DNA of 21,242 nt from contig JAWQRM010000583.1 in the NCBI GenBank assembly GCA_033557675.1, forward strand, positions 1 through 21,242. Direction: 5' to 3'. Position 1 is the first letter of the stretch. Every line of letters begins with the position of its first letter. Positions 1-8,085 of the stretch are shown one piece after another. The DNA comes from Coptodactyla brooksi (taxonomy: Eukaryota; Arthropoda; Insecta; Coleoptera; Scarabaeidae). The notes beneath the pieces are model-generated. The model was not told the origin of the DNA. It did not search any database and saw nothing but the letters and a program-made list of their open reading frames with translations. The translations under genes were made by a program, and so were the position numbers.

Positions 1-995
1 GTCTTGGATACTGTTTATAATATTTGATGGCAAGGTTGAGGTTGTCAGTCCAACTTTTGGTTCAATCCCAAACATAGCTTTGTATGGTGATTGTCTAATT
101 CCTGAATGTAGAAGTCTGTTTTTCATGAATTGGACCAAACGAAGACCATTGGACCACTTTGTAGTTTGACTATCTTTCATTCATGAAACCAACATATTCT
201 CGGTTGGCCCTCTCAACCAAACCCTGCGACTGGCTGTGACAAGGCTTCCCATGAACAATCTTCAATTCTGGCCAATACGTAAATAATTGCTGTATAACGG
301 AAGTTACAAACTCTCTTCCATTATCAGAATGTAATATACAAGGAGCACCAAATGTCAAGAAGATATCAACACAAACTTTGTTAAATGAACCTGGTAGACC
401 GTAATAAACATAAATTCATTTTCTGCCTAAGATTGCATGTCAATCATATCAACTTGGAAGTGACTGTTCATTTCTGAGTGAATAATAGATTTAGAAACCA
501 AACCTATTTTTTTACTATTTCTCTGTTGATATGTTTTACACATCGATAAAAAATGTGTATCATCTCAATAGTTATGTTAGCATATTTTCTTGAAAAATGC
601 TAACATTCAATTTTGTAGTTAACTTTCAACTTTGAGTCTGTGTATACTTTCATGTCCTATAGCCACATGCGCACTTTCGATAACATCAAATATTTCTTCA
701 ACTAGTAAATAATATTTTATGGGCTGATTTGATGAAACCAACTTGTTTATTCCACTGATTTCAAGAATGTCAATCCTTTTTAATCTGTGGTATTGTACAG
801 AAACCTTTTTAATTTACGGTATTGTACAGGACCTCTTAACGGCAGATTTTGATTCTTTAACCTCTGAAAAAGAGTGTTGTATTTATCACTTGTTATAACA
901 ATAAATTTAGTTTGTTTTTTATCTAACTGGAATTATTCAAGAAATCTATTTTTCCCATTTTTAGCGCAAAAAGCATTGACATTTTCTTCACTCAT
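1..995 (-). pseudogene. KRBA2-like retroviral-type integrase (transposon-derived), broken
   Basis: Reading from an ATG at 995 (MSEENVNA) leftwards, pieces in shifting frames follow the order known for KRBA2/SCAND3-like integrase genes. An N-terminal helical region (DKYNTLFQRLKNQN, about 840-890) comes first. Next is a zinc-binding HHCC domain with the two His in AHVAIGH (about 660) and CKTY near 540, where the second Cys appears replaced by Tyr. The rve core follows: first Asp in QVDMIDMQS (about 440), second in LHSDNGREF (about 330), Glu in GLVERAN (about 205). A C-terminal part (SGIRQSPYKAMFGIEPKVG) continues to the window edge. Breaks include TAA at 933-935, TAG at 427-429, a frame-shifting 29-bp duplication at 775-829, loss of about 20 residues before 358, and a shift near 170. 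All three catalytic acidic residues survive, but the gene cannot be translated. Family assignment rests on remembered motif order; class is firm, subfamily less so. Confidence 0.86.
775..829. repeat. 29-bp tandem duplication inside the integrase relic
   Basis: Two 26-bp copies at 775-800 and 804-829 start CCTTTTTAAT, end GGTATTGTACAG and differ at three internal bases. The spacing of 29 bp is not a multiple of three, so the duplication itself shifts the integrase reading frame (the RKLKRF / HRLKRI segment is read twice, in different frames). Confidence 0.85.
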
Positions 996-1003
996 ACTTT
1001 TAG

Positions 1004-1046
1004 AACGCGTTATAACTGGAATCAGTTAAAACGCGTTTTAACTGGA
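1004..1046. repeat. Perfect 22-bp palindrome with a flanking third copy of its arm
   Basis: Positions 1023-1044 form a perfect palindrome with arm CAGTTAAAACG followed directly by its reverse complement. The motif ACGCGTT(A/T)TAACTGGAA also occurs at 1004-1021, so the arm is present three times within 43 bp. It lies just upstream of the integrase ATG (995), where an element's terminal or sub-terminal repeat or promoter could lie. That role is inference; no matching copy can be checked because the other end of the element lies outside the window. Confidence 0.8.
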
Positions 1047-1064
1047 ACTCTGAGTTAGGACACT

Positions 1065-1725
1065 AGTTAATTCGGGTTTGGACTGATTTCGGATTTAAGA
1101 ATACATTTAAAAATAACAGAAAACAAGTAATGAATATGAATAGTATTTGCTACCCTTAATTTTGTGTATTCTAATGGATGCAAAAAAACTCAACCAGATT
1201 AAACTATTAAATTTCATTCGCACCCTAAGTTTACTTGTCAAACTAAATTAAGATTACGCAATTCCAATTACAAATTTAGTTTAATTACTGTACTACTCAG
1301 TACTCAGACATAGAATTATCATTTGTAATTGGATATATAATAAGCAGTCGCAAAGTCATCTAACACAATGAATAAATGAAAGTTAAATTACAAATTGCAT
1401 TGAACTAGTTGGGTAAGTAATATATTCACATAAGGTCATATAAACCGAAAGTCCTAATCTATCACCATAACGCTAGTATATCTTTAATGTAGTTTTGTAA
1501 TAGACACCTGTATGTGGTTAGTTTTCTTAGAAAATTTTGGGCCCAATTAATAGCGAACATAATATGCCATACCAGACGTTAAATCTACAACGAATGTCCC
1601 GTATAACATTACATGGGATTTCTTTACTGTCCGATAAGTTAATCATCATAAATATAACTAGAAGATGTACATCGTATATGACTTTCTCTCAACTTGCCTC
1701 TGGTTTAAATATAACAAGATTGTAA
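1065..1725. other. AT-rich stretch without recognisable gene
   Basis: No protein similarity is recognised on either strand. A 62-codon frame at 1537-1725 has no start context or motif and is taken as chance. The only structure noted is an inverted repeat at 1264-1332. Confidence 0.5.
1264..1332. repeat. 12-bp perfect inverted repeat, 45-nt loop
   Basis: CCAATTACAAAT at 1264-1275 is matched by ATTTGTAATTGG at 1321-1332. The 69-bp unit could be a small fold-back or MITE remnant. No target-site duplication is evident. Confidence 0.6.
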
Positions 1726-1727
1726 AA

Positions 1728-2412
1728 AAATTCCATTCCTACCCGTCATCTTTTTCCAAAAATGTGTAATAACGCCCAAACGGTGCGATTTAGAACTGTA
1801 ATGCAATAATTAAAGTGGACCTCAAGTCTTATAAGGACTTCAAAATGTGAAGAATTCGATGTACTGTAACTTTTATTTGAAACAGTTTTAAAAAAGATTT
1901 TACATTCGTACCTGTCATCGTTTTTCAAAAATGTGAAATAACACCCAAACAGTACGGCTTGAAGCTAATGTATAATAATTAAGGTGTCCCTTAAATCTTA
2001 TAAGGGCTGTTCAATTTAAATCTTCCATTTCAAAATCTTAAGTTCAGTAGGTTTTTAGAATAAATTGCATATTAAAGCACCCTGTATATTCAAAAATAAT
2101 TTCAAATTGTAAAGAGTTCAATCAAATGCAACTTCTATTTGAAACATTTCTAGCTAAAGAGAACAATAACACTTTTAAGAAAAATCTTGCGTTCACAGCT
2201 GCCATGTTTTTTCAAACATACGAAATAACGCCCAAACGATACCATTTGAAGCTAATATATAATAATTAAAGTGGGCCGTAAATCCTATATAGACTTCAAA
2301 AATATCATAATATACAGGGTGTTCCATTGAAGAATCTAAAGTTGGAGAGTTTTAGAATAAACCAAACACCCTGTATATTTGAATACTATTTCAAATTGTG
2401 AAGTTGAGTTGA
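1728..2412. repeat. Degenerate tandem repeat, three copies, period about 287 bp
   Basis: The same ordered motifs recur: CATNTTTTTCNAAAATGTG, then AATAACRCCCAAAC (near 1769, 1938 and 2225), then GAAGCTAATRTATAATAATTAA, then a CTTATAAGG-like motif, and TATTTGAAACA (near 1875 and 2140). Copies 2 and 3 are offset by about 287 bp. Copy 1 lacks about 118 bp of the unit, including the segment that in copies 2 and 3 carries TTTTAGAATAAA...CACCCTGTATATT. Identity is moderate, suggesting an old expansion. It codes for nothing recognisable. Confidence 0.75.
2309..2380. repeat. ACAGGGTGTT / AACACCCTGT inverted pair
   Basis: AATATACAGGGTGTT (about 2309-2323) and AACACCCTGTATATT (about 2365-2379) form a 15-bp inverted repeat enclosing about 40 bp. 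A single CACCCTGTATATT copy lies in the preceding repeat unit near 2079. ACAGGGTGT-type termini are a recurrent feature of arthropod non-autonomous repeats (general knowledge), so this may be the terminus of a small DNA element that was amplified with the tandem unit. Confidence 0.65.
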
Positions 2413-2420
2413 TTTTAAGC

Positions 2421-2530
2421 AATATGGACAATTTTTACGAAATCCTTATTATGACCAGATTATATAACAATTAGCTCGTATGTAAAGTATTGATTTACGA
2501 GTATTTTTTCGTAATCAGTTTAACATGGCA
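2421..2530 (+). repeat. Dispersed repeat, copy 1 (second copy at 14958-15055)
   Basis: The block beginning ATATGGACAATTTTTA and running through CCTTATTATGACCAGATTAT and GTATGTAAAG is repeated at about 14965-15055 in the same orientation. The first 75 bp or so differ by only a few bases, after which the copies diverge but still share an ATCAGT...TGGCAGT tail. This is a moderately young interspersed repeat of unknown class, with no coding content. Confidence 0.85.
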
Positions 2531-2900
2531 GTCTAAAAACGACTTATAGATGGACAAATGGACGGACAGACCAACCACCAAAAATAGCATATATAGGCTA
2601 CAAAAAGCCTAATTCACGAAATATTCTTCGTCTTAGTTCATCTTCGGGTTGTAGAACTGGACGAATATTACATAGAAGGCATCCAAGATATTGGTGAATA
2701 TATCTGTTAATCTACCCCCATAAAAAATACAATTAATTTGTGTTAATAATACAATAATAGTTTTAGGACAAGTGTTGCTTGTACCATTCTTGTACCATGA
2801 TCGCATGATGCAAGATTACGACAACTGCTGTGCTGAAATCCAACCTCGCGAAAATTGAGTGGAAAATTTCGAATAGAAAGGATCACTTGGTTCTGCCGTA
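2531..2900. other. AT-rich spacer, no gene seen
   Basis: Contains a GGACGGACAGAC tract near 2560. Nothing recognisable as protein, RNA gene or transposon terminus. Confidence 0.4.
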
Positions 2901-3215
2901 ATGTCAAATATTTGTGAATATTTAGTTTTCGTGATCAATGAGAAAGGTCCAACGATAAAGTATTTCCCAGGCAATTATCATTTTCGTTTGCCTTTTCCGT
3001 CAACAAAATTCTATTCTCTCGATATCACCTTGCATAGTTCCCACTTTAAGGAAGCGGAATGTGTTGCATCTCAAAATGTTTTTGACTGTCCTAACATTCG
3101 CGTTTATTTCAGCAGAGAGTTATGTGCTAGAGATAGGTTCATCGACTATGACAAATGCAAATATACTGGGATCTCTAGTTTCTTTTTCAGGTTTCATCAT
3201 GACGCTGGAATTTGA
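2901..3215 (+). CDS. Unassigned open frame, 104 codons
   Basis: This is one of the two longest uninterrupted frames here that match no transposon family known to me. It starts at ATG 2901, ends TGA, and has a protein-like composition with six Cys and several Phe/Tyr clusters (EYLVFVINEKGPTIKYFPG near the start). There is no signal peptide, transmembrane segment or catalytic motif. Acceptor-like CAG sites preceded by T-rich DNA occur near 3110 and 3190, so it could be an exon read-through or a chance frame. I do not recognise a family. It lies between a dispersed repeat and a mariner-like element and may equally be unrecognised transposon DNA. Confidence 0.25.
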   Translation: MSNICEYLVFVINEKGPTIKYFPGNYHFRLPFPSTKFYSLDITLHSSHFKEAECVASQNVFDCPNIRVYFSRELCARDRFIDYDKCKYTGISSFFFRFHHDAGI

Positions 3216-3441
3216 TACTTTTCTATAATAACACTGAAGAAATTCACAATGTCTTCCTAAGATTGCCAAAGCTGTTATAAACAATCAGCTTTTGTTACCA
3301 GAATGATTATGCTTTAAAAGTTACGTAGGATCCCAGATTAACTTCAGTAAGTGTGTATATGCGAGCGAATATATTCTAAATCTATACACGGTGAAATTTT
3401 AAATGGAAAGAGGGGTAGAGTGATATCTCATTTTAAAGCTG
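3216..3441. other. Spacer before mariner-like element
   Basis: No gene seen. The last part (TGATATCTCATTTTAAAG, about 3421-3438) directly precedes the outer inverted repeat and may belong to the element's end. Confidence 0.4.
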
Positions 3442-4613
3442 TCATCAAGGTCTATTCATTTGCAAATGGTTTTCACTTTCGTATATTATCCTATTCACTT
3501 GCGTCATTTTAATATTGACAACTGTTAAATAAGTTATTTGTTTTTTAATGACAAAACAAAAACCGCAAAAATGCTTAAAAATTAAAAATGGTTAACAAAG
3601 CCCAGGGCGATTAAAATTCGATCACAGGAGGTGTGATTACATCCTAGTATGCCAGGACCCCGCCGTAATCTTTGGTTGCTAAACAACAAATGTGTGGCAA
3701 TAACTTTGACAGTTTGACCATTGTTTTAAATTTAATTCTAATTAACCCTAGATAAATAGTTTTAATTTATAAAAATGGTCTACACCTTGAAAAAAGAATT
3801 GAAATTGTGTATCTTTACTTTAAATATGATGATTGTGCTAGAAGAACCGCCAGAGTATTTAACGACAGGCATCCGGTTAAGCGTTTAGCGTATAAGTACG
3901 TAGGTGAAGTTATTAGGAAGTTTCAAGAAATGGGATCTGCTCAGAACAAAAAAAGAAATGTCGCTAATCCGGTGGTTAATGAAGCAACGAAGGTGGCTGT
4001 TGTAGACCATGTAACAATTGATCCTACACTTAGCACAAGGAAACTGTCTGCTGTTTCAGGAATCTCACGAACCGGTATTCAGAGAATCCCGAAGAAACAT
4101 AAATTCCATCCATACAAAATTAAATTATTCGAAGAATTAAACGAAGACGATTTCGATAGGCGTATGCAATTTTGTGACATTATGAGTGATGAAATCAATA
4201 ATGATCCTCACTTTCTTTTTAATATTGGTTTTTCCGATGAATTCCGATGAAAACTGCCGGTTTTGGTAAGACACTAATCCAACGATATTTCGTGAGGTAC
4301 ACACTCAATATCCCGAGGAGTTCAATGTATAGGCAGACATTTTCGGGTACCATATTGTCGGACCATTCTTTTTGACTGCAAATTTGTCAGGCGAAATGTA
4401 CCTGAAGTTGTTAGAAACCACGATTTATGTACTGCAATATAAAATGATATTTAGTAAGTGAATAGGATAAAATATGAAAGTGAAAACCATTTCGCTCCAA
4501 CTCAATGACTGAATTGACGAATTTTACATAAATTCGTAAACTTTAACGGACCTCCATTTTGGATTAATTTGACCAAATGACGTGAAATTTAGTAAATGAA
4601 TAGACCTTGATGA
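3442..4613 (+). mobile_element. Mariner-like DNA transposon with visible inverted ends, internally deleted
   Basis: Two nested inverted repeats bracket the transposase relic. Outer pair: TCATCAAGGTCTATTCATTT at 3442-3461 against its perfect complement at 4594-4613 (20/20). Inner pair: 37 bp at 3464-3500 (AAATGGTTTTCACTTTC...) against 4456-4492, with two mismatches. On the left the pairs are 2 bp apart; on the right they are separated by about 100 bp, so DNA was probably inserted, or lost on the left. Total length of about 1.17 kb is short for a mariner-type element, because the transposase lacks its C-terminal part. Confidence 0.8.
3775..4440 (+). pseudogene. HTH-domain mariner-like transposase, broken and 3'-truncated
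   Basis: ATG 3775 opens MVYTL, then one base is missing near 3790; the rest reads in the frame VYLYFKYDDCARRTARVFNDRHP. That is the DUF4817-type helix-turn-helix that begins a widespread insect mariner-like transposase. A second HTH follows (LSTRKLSAVSGISRTGIQR, about residues 75-95). HFLFNIGFSDE at 4220-4245 holds the first catalytic Asp. After 4245 about 10 residues are lost and the frame shifts, then NCRFW, TIFREVHTQYPEE, IVGPFF and SGEMYLKLLETT follow, with TGA- and TAG-type stops. The sequence ends near 4440, so the segments with the second and third catalytic acids are absent. Dead copy; could only have moved with help from a relative. Confidence 0.87.
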
Positions 4614-5447
4614 GACCCTCTACGGAGTTGCTGCTAAGAGATTGAAATTACCCAAAAATCTGTTTCCCCTAAAAACTAAAGTTGACGTGTGTTCGAGCGG
4701 TTTTCGATGCATTTACTCAATTGGAAAGAAAACGGGGTGGTTCGTTTTCAGTGGGGCGCTGTGTATATTTAATTTGATAATTCAAATACTCTTACCTCGT
4801 TTTTGTAATTTACGGATTGGCACCGGTAAAAGTTTTAAAGCGCGTGTCGTATTTATAACGACAGGTCATAAAAGGTGGATTAACGGCTTGTTTTTACAGT
4901 ACATTTAACGTGTAGTGCAATTACCACGGCTTCAGAGAGCAAGAAAAAGTTTATTGTGACAAAAGTATTGCTCTACACACTATAGGTGGAGAAAAATTTT
5001 TATCTGCAGGCTCTCTTATAATTTTACGGCCTTATAGAACTATACAATAATAACTAAAACAATATACTGGAGTTGAATTACTGTAGTTACTCCATGCGAT
5101 CAGCTGGCGCGAGTATTTCTTATCGAAGTGAAGGGTAACCTCTGCATCCATCCAGTGTACCCCAAAATGTGGTCAGGGAGCATAAAAAACTATGGTCATT
5201 ATATCATTGGTTAAAGATAATTTCTTGCACTGAATAAACTGTGTAAGTAAGTAGTTGTGTAGAGATTCGACGAATTTTATTACTTATACGATATGTCGAA
5301 GCAATTTTTGTGTCCAATGCCAGCAACGGTACAATTTCTTGTACATGGAAGGCAAATAACAGCAAACACTACTATTACGTTGTTCGGAAAGGAATTTCTT
5401 TTTTTTTATGAAAATGAAAGGCACTTTTCTTAGAGAGTATAAATATG
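4614..5447. other. No recognisable gene
   Basis: An 88-codon frame at 4642-4908 on the plus strand has no recognisable motif and is not called as a gene. The part near 5300-5447 is probably the 3' flank of the mariner relic that follows on the minus strand (it contains a T-rich tract after the transposase stop). No inverted ends were identified. Confidence 0.45.
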
Positions 5448-5828
5448 TTATGTAATTACATATTCACCATTTTGGTACAACATCTTTTGCCACATTTCTG
5501 GCAGTAGCACGATTCAATGCTCATAAAATTTCTGATCCTTGCTGATCCAAGTCATTTTTGATGGCTTCATTTGAAATGAAGGTTTTGCCGACCAAAAAAA
5601 TGTGTAGAGACCGAAGCAAGTAATAATCGGAAGGCGCCAGATCTGGAAAATATTGTGGGTGTGTAGTACATTCCATTCAAACTGTAAAAGCTTTTGGCCA
5701 GCAACCAAACTGGTATGCGGTCTCGCATTAACTTGGTGGAATACTATACCTTTTCTATTGATCAACTCAGGCCTTTTCTATTTGAGTGAATTATGCAATT
5801 TGTCCAATTGATGACAGTACACTTTAGA
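5448..5828 (-). pseudogene. Mariner transposase, C-terminal third only
   Basis: Starting near 5828 the minus strand reads VYCHQLDKLHNSLK, a TAG stop, then KRPELINRKGIVFHQVNARPHTS. This is the region around the second catalytic Asp of DD34D mariners, where the expected HQDNARPH shows Val in place of Asp. A shift near 5670 moves to HPQYFPDLAPSDYYLLRSL, which contains the third Asp (SDY). A second shift leads to KDQKFYEH, and a TGA in frame precedes LLPEMWQKMLYQNGEYVI, ending at TAA 5448-5450. Spacing between the Asp segments fits mariner (mauritiana-type wording, PERWQKV-like tail). The N-terminal two thirds are missing. It is dead by truncation, shifts and loss of a catalytic residue. Confidence 0.88.
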
Positions 5829-5900
5829 AAAAACTGAGAAGCCTTTTTGTCCGTGATAAACAACTTAGTTTAATTGTGGATATGGAACCTTTGGCTTTGT

Positions 5901-6006
5901 AACAAGTTAATCATTGGTTACCACTTCACCAAAACTAAGTCGACGAAATGCGCACCGAGCAATTTATTATCGTTTTGATAAAGTGGTAACTAGTGATTAA
6001 CTTGTT
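5901..6006. repeat. Fold-back element, 26-bp arms extending to about 34 bp
   Basis: AACAAGTTAATCATTGGTTA... at 5901-5926 pairs with 5981-6006 (24 of 26). Pairing continues through CACCAAAAC near 5926-5934 and GTTTTGATA near 5972-5980 with a few mismatches, leaving a loop of about 37 nt rich in CG. AACTTAGTTTA occurs as a direct repeat at about 5870 and 6007. The right copy abuts the arm, but the left lies about 20 bp outside it, so it is only a weak target-site candidate. Consistent with a small non-autonomous MITE-like insertion. Confidence 0.7.
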
Positions 6007-6009
6007 AAC

Positions 6010-6512
6010 TTAGTTTAAGAAAAGTTTTCTTTCGGTAGTGTAAGCAAACTAATTGTTATTTGACCTTGTTTTATTTAACCACGTGACAATATGATTTGAA
6101 AACCAAAAAGACAACATTCTTACCTAACAAACTGGTCTATAATATACAGAAACAGCTAATTCAGATAAGACATAAGCAAAGTAAGATAATAAAATAGAAC
6201 GAATAAAATAAAACGAGGAACAATGACAATACCCGGGTATTATTGTACTGCGTATAGTACTCATTTAAAATACCACCGTAGCTATATACAGTGAAATCAC
6301 TCAAATATGGTGAGCAACAAAGTAACACTGAACTTCTACAGTCTTGAATTTTTGTAAGCCTCCAAGTTATACCCTTTTATTCAAGTCTCTATTTAGAACA
6401 TTGCAGCGACATAATAATCTAATTCTCATACCAGATTCACTGCGGAAAATTGCGTTTTGTACCGCATCAGTGTACACTTTAAGAATGAATAAACAGCATG
6501 TCACATCTGAAA
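6010..6512. other. AT-rich spacer, may include 3' tail of Penelope element
   Basis: No gene is seen on the plus strand; an 85-codon frame near 6344-6601 is the antisense of the Penelope tail. The part from about 6350 to 6512 may be the untranslated 3' end of that element, but no terminal repeat was found. Confidence 0.4.
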
Positions 6513-7556
6513 TCAGGGGGGGGAGGGAAGAACTGGAAAATTTAATCTTATCAAATAACTATATATGTTACTCAGATCGTCCACATCAGGGCGCAAATTA
6601 ACAGTGTTAGGGGTGGATTGAACACCAATTGTCTCAAAAAACGGACGTGAAATTTTCCTTTTTATAGAGGATCCTTACATCATTGAAGTTAAACATATGA
6701 TTATTATTTATGGTATGTTGCGACAAAACGCTATAAAATTTATTATTTCTCATATCTGATTTATGTTGTTGGATACGACTGATCAACCATCCCTTAGTTT
6801 GACCTGCATAGGTAGTCACAATCTCTACTACTAACACAATATACTACTCCTAATATAGATGCAGGGGTAGCTTGTTTAAGCTTGGTAAAAAAGTTCTCAA
6901 TTCTCTCCAAAGTACAATATTTTTAACCTTGGTTATCTTTAAGCCTGGAACACTGAATATTTTTGAAATTCGTCTTAATAGACCTGGTATGAAATGGAAT
7001 TTTTTATAAACAATCTGTTGAGGAGGAGCAGTAATATCGCTAGGATTGCTATTTTGAGGGCTGTTATACAGCAGTTTACCAAGTAAATGTGAAGGATAAC
7101 TATTATTACGGAGAATGTTATAAAGTTTGAGAAAATTTTGTGCAAGGAACCTATTATTAGACAGTTTAAGTATTCTATTTTGCATTTGAATGACTATATT
7201 AAGTTTTTGGTTAATGGGATGGTTAGAGCAAAAATTGAGATATCTACCCGTGTTGGTAGATTTTGGGTACCAATCTGTTATGAAGAGGTTGTTAACATGT
7301 ATAATCAGTAAAGTATCTAAAAATGGTAAGGAATTATCTACCTCTCTCTCTCTCTACAGTGATATATTAGATTAAATATATCTAGGGTACTATCAATATT
7401 ATCTGATGGCAATATTAACACAATGTTATCCACATACTTTTTTATAAAACCAGGTTGAACAGGTAAGAGGGCTAGAGTTATATTTGCTAATATAGGGCTA
7501 ATTGGAGATCCCATTGGTGTACCGAAAATTATTATTAAAAAAGAACAAGATGATGT
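6513..7556 (-). pseudogene. Penelope-like retroelement: RT palm to GIY-YIG endonuclease, broken
   Basis: On the minus strand the order is diagnostic of Penelope-like elements. The RT motif FGTPMGSPISPILANI lies at about 7526-7480. The YVDD active-site box reads YVDN at 7425-7436. SLPFLDTLLI and WYPKSTNTGRYLNFCSNHP (about 7330-7220) follow, then the RT C-terminal helices (QNRILKLSNNRFLAQNF), then a linker. The GIY-YIG nuclease comes last: VVYCVSSRDCD with its Cys pair (about 6830-6800), YAGQTKGWLISRIQQHKSD (about 6805-6750) and FNFNDVRIL. The tail TPNTVNLRPDVDDLSNIYSYL ends at TGA 6513-6515. Frames shift at a (CT)n tract near 7345, near 6870, at 6805 and near 6645. The upstream part of the RT is missing; sequence ends at the LINE junction near 7556. 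Such elements copy RNA at nicked or exposed DNA ends; this copy is dead. Confidence 0.92.
7338..7357. repeat. (CT)n microsatellite within the Penelope RT
   Basis: A run of CT dinucleotides sits at the junction between two reading frames of the reverse transcriptase. Expansion or contraction of this tract is the likely cause of the frameshift, because the family continues in frame on both sides of it. Confidence 0.75.
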
Positions 7557-8085
7557 CCAGGAATACTTTTCTTATTTCCATACCATTGCTTCTTATGGCA
7601 TAATTCTCTGGGCACACTCTGCGAACTTTCAAAGAATATTTAAACTCCAAAAAAGGCACTGAGGGCGCTCTGCAACCTGAGAAGCAGAGATAGCCTCAGA
7701 AAGCATTTCCAAAGAGAAGAAATACTTACGCTACCTTCTGTCTACATACTCAGCGTGCTATTGTATGAATGTGGATTACTGGGGTCCAAAATGTATAATA
7801 AAATATCCCTAAACATATGGAGACACCCGAGGCATGGTTTTAGGCGGCTGGTGAAGAAATGTCTGATCCGAAATAGATTTTATACATTTGAGGACTTTGT
7901 CAATGGCAATATTCAATCTTAATGTTATTGTTATGTAATTGTATACAATTGTTTATATTTTATTTATACATTTTTATATACGCATATGTAACTATTTATG
8001 CTTTATCTTAATTTTTATTTGATTTTGCTGTTTGTGTATTGACATTTTGGTGTAGTTGTTTTATTATGCTAAGTAATAAAATTTA
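7557..8085 (+). pseudogene. LINE (Jockey/RTE-type) 5'-truncated: C-terminus of RT ORF plus 3' UTR
   Basis: The plus strand reads EYFSYFHTIASYGIILWAHS from about 7560. After a one-base shift in an A-run near 7652 it continues as ALRALCNLRSRDSLRKHFQR, LTLPSVYILSVLLYECG, MYNKISLNIWRHPRHGFRR and FYTFEDFVNGN, stopping at TAA 7920-7922. This is the post-palm C-terminal region seen in insect non-LTR retrotransposons (the YGIILWG block followed by a LRS(R)D..R..F and LPS.YI block). RT catalytic motifs and the endonuclease are absent, as expected after incomplete reverse transcription. An AT-rich 3' UTR follows, with AATAAA at 8075-8080. The element abuts the Penelope relic with no unassigned gap. Confidence 0.87.

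Noticed and set aside
1..995. Endogenous retrovirus pol
   Set aside because: Only an integrase-like protein with its own ATG and N-terminal region is seen. There are no reverse transcriptase or protease motifs upstream, and the wording fits the transposon-derived KRBA2-like family.
4642..4908. 88-codon plus-strand frame as a membrane protein
   Set aside because: A hydrophobic patch is present, but there is no start context, family resemblance or supporting structure; AT-rich DNA yields such frames by chance.
7338..7357. (CT)n tract as a splice polypyrimidine signal
   Set aside because: It is followed by ACAG on the plus strand, but the RT reading on the opposite strand continues on both sides of it, so a microsatellite-caused frameshift explains it better.
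7190..7375. Plus-strand 61-codon frame
   Set aside because: It is the antisense of the Penelope RT region, whose minus-strand reading carries clear family motifs.
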